Source: Cannabis sativa
Lineage: Eukaryota; Streptophyta; Magnoliopsida; Rosales; Cannabaceae
Direction of reading: 5' to 3'
DNA length: 64,000 nucleotides
NCBI RefSeq assembly: GCF_029168945.1
Contig: NC_083604.1
Span: 30,933,686-30,997,685 of the forward strand
Shown here: in pieces, positions 62,619 through 64,000 of the stretch
Layout: every line of letters begins with the position of its first letter
How positions within the stretch are numbered: position 1 is the stretch's first letter
Translations under genes and position numbers: made by a program
The notes under the pieces: generated by a model
The model's database searches: none
What the model was told of the DNA's origin: nothing
The model's input: the letters and a program-made list of their open reading frames with translations, nothing else

Positions 62619-63537
62619 AAAGGTTTGTTGGTCGAAGTAAAATAAGCACTGATAAAATTTTTGAGAGCAAACGTGGACATTTTTGCCTGTTCACATGAGG
62701 ATATGGTCGGAATTGATCCTTCTGTAATTTCGCACATCCTAAATATTGATCCCAACTATCGACCAGTTCAACAAAAGCGAAGGCTGTTGGACAAGGAGCG
62801 AGCTCTAGCCCTGAAGTAAGAGGTAGAGAAGCTACGAAATAACAACTTCATAATTGAATCTTTCTACCCGAATTCGGTTGCTAATCCTGTACTGGCACCC
62901 AAGAGGTTTGTGTATTGATTTCACAGACCTCAAGAAGGGGTGCCCCAAAGACTGTTTTCCACTTCCAAGAATCGATCAGCTTGTGGACGCAACAGCAGGG
63001 CACGAAATATTGAGCTTCATGGACGCCTATTCAAGGTACAACGAAATCAAAATGCATCCACCGGACCAAGATCATACAAGTTTCCGAACAGATTTGGGTC
63101 TATATTGCTATAAAGTCATGTGATTTGGTCTCAAAAACGCTGGGGCGACATACCAAAGATTGGTAAACAAGATGTTTAAAGACCAAGTCAGACGAAACAT
63201 GAAAGTTTATGTGGATGACATGCTCGTCGAATCCAGGAAGGTTGGGGGGCACATAGATGACCTGGACGAATGCTTCAAAGTCCTCAAGAAATACAACATG
63301 AAACTCAATCCCTTAAAGTGCTCCTTTGGAGTCAGCTCTGGTAAGTTTCTAAGCTTTATTGTCAACGCCCGAGGAATCGAAGCCAATCCAGAGAAGATTC
63401 AAGCCCTCCTGGATATGAAATTGCCAACAAGAATGAAGGAAGTGCAAAGCTTAACTGGTCGGATCGCCGCACTCAACAGATTTGTTTCAAAATCCACAAA
63501 CAAGTGTGTTCCATTCTTCAGCATCCTGCGATGAAAT
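62619..63537 (+). pseudogene. Tat reverse transcriptase
   Basis: RT motifs run from about 62640 (FLRANVDIFACSHEDMVGIDPS) through CIDFTDLKKGCPKD, DAYSRYNEIKMHPPDQ and catalytic YVDDM at 63207-63221 to the thumb region (LTGRIAALNRFVSKSTNKCVPFF). Private nonsense changes are TAA at 62817-62819 (GAA in the left copy) and TGA at 63121-63123 (CGA in the left copy). Both copies share the frameshift before CIDF. Confidence 0.92.
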
Positions 63538-64000
63538 TAGCAATTTGAGTGGACAGAGGAATGTGAAAAATCTTTTCAAGAGCTAAAAACGCAACTCGCG
63601 AAACCTCCTGTACTCTCGAAACCTGTAGACAGAGAAGAATTTAAGATATACTTTACTGTAACGGAGCATGTCGTGAGTGTTATACCGATCAGAGAGGAAA
63701 ACAACACACAACATCTGGTCTATTACATTAGTAAAAGACTCATTGAGGCCAAAGGCCGATACCCATTGATAGAGAAACTCACCTACTACTTGATTCAAGC
63801 AATAAGAAAGTTAAGGCCCTATTTTCAATCTCATCCTAATTGGGTGTACACTGACCAACCGTTACGCCAAAAATTGCAAAAGTCGGATGCCTCTGGACGG
63901 TAACTCATGTGCGCAGTAGAACTGGGTAAGTATGAAATTACTTTCCATCCCCGAACAGCAATCAAAGGCCAGGCCTTAGCAGACTTTGTGGTAGAATGCA
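63538..64000 (+). pseudogene. Tat RNase H, running off the window
   Basis: The frame after RT encodes EECEKSFQELKTQLAKPPVL, YYISKRLIEAKGRYPLIEKL, KLRPYFQSHP, TDQPLRQKL and, after a TAA at about 63901, AVELGKYEITFHPRTAIKGQALADF. This is the typical Tat RNase H and its archaeal-type linker. The integrase would follow beyond 64000. Confidence 0.9.

Overview
This window is transposon- and satellite-rich nuclear DNA of a flowering plant, most likely a eudicot. The evidence is nested Ty1/copia and Ty3/gypsy LTR retrotransposons of plant type, a nuclear insertion of plastid DNA (ccsA plus trnL-UAG), plant-type telomere-like CCCTAAA tracts, and very AT-rich retroelement leaders. I see no host protein-coding gene. 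The family (perhaps Rosales) is a guess I cannot support from the sequence alone.

Layout. (1) 1-5117 and 37320-44763 are blocks of a degenerate 6-bp repeat (GGTCTG/GGTTTA-like on one strand, CAGACC/CCAAAC-like on the other). Further blocks lie at 32003-33262 and 54935-57121. Blocks switch strand polarity abruptly near 1679, 39205 and 41400. Spaced through them is a conserved non-hexameric module of about 40 bp and, in two places, a telomere-like tract. (2) Into this array are inserted members of one Ty1/copia family with LTRs of about 1.9 kb. A complete minus-strand copy lies at 44764-54934 with target duplication CGAAC. A 3' LTR plus internal region lies at 5118-13349. A minus-strand piece at 18057-32002 is interrupted by other elements. 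A 5' plus-strand piece lies at 33263-37319 and carries the plastid insert. Solo LTRs lie at 29388-31290 and 58317-60244. (3) A Ty3/gypsy chromovirus (Tekay/Del-like), 18431-27861 on the minus strand, has two LTRs of 2,228 bp and a 1,100-codon open pol frame, but gag is frame-broken and a stop sits at the protease active site. (4) A Ty3/gypsy Tat-lineage element, decayed, runs from 57122 past the window end; a fragment of its paralogue lies at 14738-18056.

The strongest large-scale signal is a segmental duplication. About 1-18056 is repeated at about 39743-63535, in the same order and at high identity. The left copy has lost the 5.8 kb that correspond to 53056-58861, which fuses the copia primer-binding site directly to the middle of a solo LTR. 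The copies then diverged by private nonsense mutations, a 97-bp tandem duplication, a 13-bp tandem duplication, and a perfect 61-bp palindrome formed exactly at the array polarity switch in the left copy only. A more diverged relative of array 55289-57121 lies at 32003-33262 plus 37320-37740, so the locus has been duplicated more than once.

No gene network is present. The content is a record of satellite growth, nested transposition, LTR-LTR recombination, organelle-DNA capture and duplication.
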